Source: Microcaldota archaeon (GTDB lineage: Archaea; Micrarchaeota; Micrarchaeia; Micrarchaeales; CABMGC01). From it: DNA of 7,166 nucleotides. A program made the position numbers and the translations under genes. This document shows positions 5,356 to 7,166 of this stretch, one piece after another. The first letter of the stretch is position 1, and each line of letters opens with the position of its first letter. Where the stretch lies: contig JAJZKH010000034.1 in assembly GCA_021850955.1 (NCBI GenBank), positions 1-7,166 on the forward strand, read 5' to 3'. The notes under the pieces are model-generated. The model made no database searches. It saw only the letters and a list, made by a program, of their open reading frames with translations, and was not told the DNA's origin.

Positions 5356-5931
5356 ATGGGCGCTTATAAATACATAAAACAAAACTTTCAAAACGAATAC
5401 AAAAACAGAGAACAGATACTAAAGTCACGTGTATCAGAGTGGATGAAAGGTCCCTCACTTGAAAGAATAGAAAAACCTTCAAATATAGCAAGAGCAAGAG
5501 AGTTAGGGTACAAAGCAAAACAGGGTGTAATAGTAGTTAGAAGTTGCATAAGAAAAGGTATGCGAAAAAGAGAAAAGCCACGAGGCGGAAGAAAACCTTC
5601 AAAAAATGGTAGATTCTTTTCATACTCAAAATCATTACAATCAATGGCAGAAGAAAGAGCAGCAAGAAAGTATCTTAATGCAGAAGTATTAAACTCTTAT
5701 TATGTCGGAGAAGATGGAAGATACAAATTCTTTGAAGTAATATTAATAGACAGAACAAACAGTGTAATATTATCAGATCCACTATACAGTAATGTAGTAA
5801 AATTAAAAGGAAGAGCATTTAGAGGCTTAACAAGTTCAGGAATAAAACACAGAGGAATACTACATAAAGGAAAAACAACAAAAATATCTAGGCCAAGCGT
5901 AAGATCTGCACAAAGAGGAATAAGGGTTTAA
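5356..5931 (+). CDS. rpl15e: Large-subunit ribosomal protein eL15 (L15e)
   Basis: Archaeal/eukaryotic-specific 50S protein that binds 23S rRNA. Its 191 residues match the usual archaeal length. It begins with the family hallmark MGAYKYI. RARELGYKAKQGVIVVRSCIRKG follows (residues 46-68), then a very basic arginine/lysine stretch (70-86), EERAARKYLNAEVLNSYYVGEDGRYKFFEVILID (99-132) and RAFRGLTSSGIKHRG near 153-167. The tail is basic, as expected for an rRNA-binding extension. The start is secure because MGAYKYI is conserved. It is the first gene of a plus-strand operon, and its TAA stop overlaps the next ATG by one base (TAATG), indicating translational coupling. Confidence 0.96.
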   Translation: MGAYKYIKQNFQNEYKNREQILKSRVSEWMKGPSLERIEKPSNIARARELGYKAKQGVIVVRSCIRKGMRKREKPRGGRKPSKNGRFFSYSKSLQSMAEERAARKYLNAEVLNSYYVGEDGRYKFFEVILIDRTNSVILSDPLYSNVVKLKGRAFRGLTSSGIKHRGILHKGKTTKISRPSVRSAQRGIRV

Positions 5932-6173
5932 TGATGGCAACCGCAAAGCTTAATATTGAGTTAACAGAAAGTATACAGTATCCTTCATTAATAAATGATG
6001 AAAATTTTAAAGATTCAGAAATATCTATTAAAGCAATGAATAATGGTTTAACAATAACATTCAAAGCAGAAGATCCTAAAGTTTTACTATCTTCAATTGG
6101 TAGTACAATAAGGAAGTTAAGAGTTATAGAGTCCGTTTCAGAAGTTTCAAAAGTGGATAAAAAAGCAAAATGA
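5931..6173 (+). CDS. pcc1: Pcc1-like subunit of the KEOPS complex
   Basis: Small protein of 80 residues resembling Pcc1, the dimerising subunit of KEOPS. That complex, with Kae1, Bud32 and Cgi121, makes the t6A modification at position 37 of ANN-decoding tRNAs. The recognisable part is the beta strand pair and helix SEISIKAMNNGLTITFKAEDPKVLLSSIGSTIRKLRVIESV (about 29-69). It resembles the family pattern of a strand ending in (E/K)A.D followed by a helix with LRA.(L/I)NS..R and a terminal E. The first helix region looks shortened. Two consecutive ATGs occur; the second (5934) may be the real start. GAGG at 5915-5918 is rather distant as a Shine-Dalgarno. The protein is too short for full certainty, but its place between ribosomal genes supports a translation-related role. 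Confidence 0.7.
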   Translation: MMATAKLNIELTESIQYPSLINDENFKDSEISIKAMNNGLTITFKAEDPKVLLSSIGSTIRKLRVIESVSEVSKVDKKAK

Positions 6174-6183
6174 GGTTTTAAAG
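6171..6183 (+). promoter_or_regulatory. Shine-Dalgarno of rpl3 overlapping the pcc1 stop
   Basis: TGAGGTTTTAAAG joins the pcc1 TGA stop to the rpl3 ATG. GAGGT (6172-6176) lies seven bases before the start codon, good spacing for ribosome binding. This is one of the few clear Shine-Dalgarno sequences in the window and fits an internal operon gene. Confidence 0.6.
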
Positions 6184-7140
6184 ATGAGAAAAGGTTCACT
6201 AGAATATTGGCCACATAGACGTGCTAAAAAGCAAATGCCTAGAGTTAGAACATATCTAAAACAAAAAGAAAATGGTTTCTTAGGCCTAGTAGCATTCAAA
6301 GCAGGAATGACTCACATGCTTATGGTAGATGACAGTGAATCTCCAGCAAAAGGTACTGAGGTATCAAGAGCTGTTACTGTATTAGAAGTTCCAAAAATAC
6401 ATATTTACGGCTTAAGAGCTTACAAAAAAAGTTATATATACAAAGAAGTATCAAATGAAGTATACGACTCTAAATTAGCAGTCAATGTAGGTATAAAAGC
6501 AACTAAAAATACAGATATTTCAAAGTTAAAAACAATAGCAAATGATTTAATTGACGTTACTGCACTTGCATATCTTGATGCAGGTTCATTGAGTTTCGGA
6601 AATAAAAGAGTAATGAGATTTGAGATTCCAGTCGGAGGCGAAAACGCATTATCAAAAATTTCATTCATTGAAGGGTTCATGGGCAAAGAGGTCAAAATAA
6701 ATGACTTCATTAAACCAGGAGAATACCTAGATTTAACATCTATCTCAAAAGGAAAAGGTTGGGCTGGAGTAATAAAAAGATTTGGTGTTTCAAGACAGTA
6801 TAGAAAAGCTACAGGAAAGGTAAGACACGTTGGAACATTAGGAGCATGGCACCCGCCAAAAGTTCTTTTTACAGTTCCACACTCAGGTCATAAAGGTTAC
6901 AACTACAGAACAGAGATAAATAAAAGAGTATTAAAGATAGGAAATGAAAAAGATACAAAATCAATAAACATAAAAGGCGGTTTTACAAATTACGGAAATA
7001 TTAACAATGAATTTATAGTAATAGATGGAAGTATACCTGGTTCTGCAAAGAGACTTATACGATTGAGAAAAGCAATAAGAAATAAAACAAAGGTAAAAGA
7101 ACCACAAATAGTGTATACATCATTGGAATCAAAACAGTGA
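6184..7140 (+). CDS. rpl3: Large-subunit ribosomal protein uL3 (L3)
   Basis: Core 50S protein that binds 23S rRNA and reaches the peptidyl-transferase centre. The 318 residues are close to the archaeal family length and belong to the longer archaeal/eukaryotic form. Diagnostic segments are RKGSLEYWPHRRAKK (2-16), GFLGLVAFKAGMTHM (31-45) and KGKGWAGVIKRFGVSRQYRKATGKVRHVGTLGAWHP (189-224). The last contains the HVGTLGAWHP loop (215-224), whose Trp (W222) lies near the catalytic centre in known structures. KGYNYRTEINKRVLKIG (237-253) and GGFTNYG...IDGSIPGSAKRLIRLRKAIR (265-299) follow. The ATG and a well-spaced GAGGT fix the start. It sits ten bases after pcc1 and five bases before rpl4, the standard archaeal order L3-L4. 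Confidence 0.97.
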   Translation: MRKGSLEYWPHRRAKKQMPRVRTYLKQKENGFLGLVAFKAGMTHMLMVDDSESPAKGTEVSRAVTVLEVPKIHIYGLRAYKKSYIYKEVSNEVYDSKLAVNVGIKATKNTDISKLKTIANDLIDVTALAYLDAGSLSFGNKRVMRFEIPVGGENALSKISFIEGFMGKEVKINDFIKPGEYLDLTSISKGKGWAGVIKRFGVSRQYRKATGKVRHVGTLGAWHPPKVLFTVPHSGHKGYNYRTEINKRVLKIGNEKDTKSINIKGGFTNYGNINNEFIVIDGSIPGSAKRLIRLRKAIRNKTKVKEPQIVYTSLESKQ

Positions 7141-7145
7141 GATAA

Positions 7146-7166
7146 ATGGAGGCAAATATTTACAAT
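7146..7166 (+). CDS. rpl4: Start of ribosomal protein uL4 (L4), cut by the window edge
   Basis: Seven codons read MEANIYN. Archaeal uL4 proteins typically open with a similar M(K/E)(A/V)N(I/V)Y(D/N) strand, and L4 directly follows L3 in archaeal ribosomal clusters. The ATG is five bases after the rpl3 TGA. The identification leans on gene order as much as on these few residues. Confidence 0.7.

Noticed and set aside
5255..5518. Minus-strand frame of 87 codons rich in Leu and Phe, resembling a membrane protein
   Set aside because: More than half is antisense to the secure rpl15e gene, and the rest lies in the AT-rich promoter region. No start signal supports it.
5989..6010. ATGATGA resembling a C box of a C/D guide RNA
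   Set aside because: It lies inside pcc1 coding sequence and no CTGA D box follows at a suitable distance.

Overview
The window is AT-rich archaeal DNA. It carries an archaeal/eukaryotic-type primase small subunit, ribosomal proteins eL15 (L15e) and archaeal-type uL3, a Pcc1-like KEOPS subunit, a Pth2-type peptidyl-tRNA hydrolase, and a protein with a class III (type IV pilin-like) archaeal signal peptide of the form A|QSAMEYLLTYGW. That form of signal, together with tight gene packing and starts with little or no Shine-Dalgarno sequence, suggests a small-genome DPANN archaeon, perhaps of the ARMAN type (Parvarchaeota/Micrarchaeota). The lineage is an inference; no rRNA gene is present to fix it.

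Layout. Positions 1-163 are non-coding and probably hold the terminator of a minus-strand operon. That operon reads right to left: a predicted membrane protein of unknown function (1453-932), a charged helical protein of unknown function (935-522, ATGA overlap) and pth2 (532-164). A divergent promoter region (1454-1653) separates it from priS on the plus strand (1654-2838), which starts with TTG and is probably leaderless. Only 29 bases later comes a 720-residue secreted or surface protein (2868-5030). It has a pilin-type N-terminus, a small Cys-containing beta-rich region and about twelve YVTN-like beta-propeller units, eight of them 46 residues (138 bp) long and nearly identical. A 325-base intergenic region full of TATA-like boxes and palindromes follows. 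Then comes a compact translation operon: rpl15e (5356-5931), pcc1 (5931-6173), rpl3 (6184-7140), and the first seven codons of rpl4 (from 7146) at the window edge.

How the genes fit together. The right block is the head of the archaeal L3-L4 ribosomal protein cluster, with eL15 and a tRNA-modification (KEOPS) subunit placed in front, so ribosome and t6A synthesis may be co-expressed. pth2 also serves translation, by recycling peptidyl-tRNA, but its two operon partners are unrecognised. priS is core replication machinery. The repeat protein between priS and the ribosomal block is the most unusual element: it looks like a surface-displayed, pilin-processed beta-propeller whose blades have been recently duplicated or homogenised.
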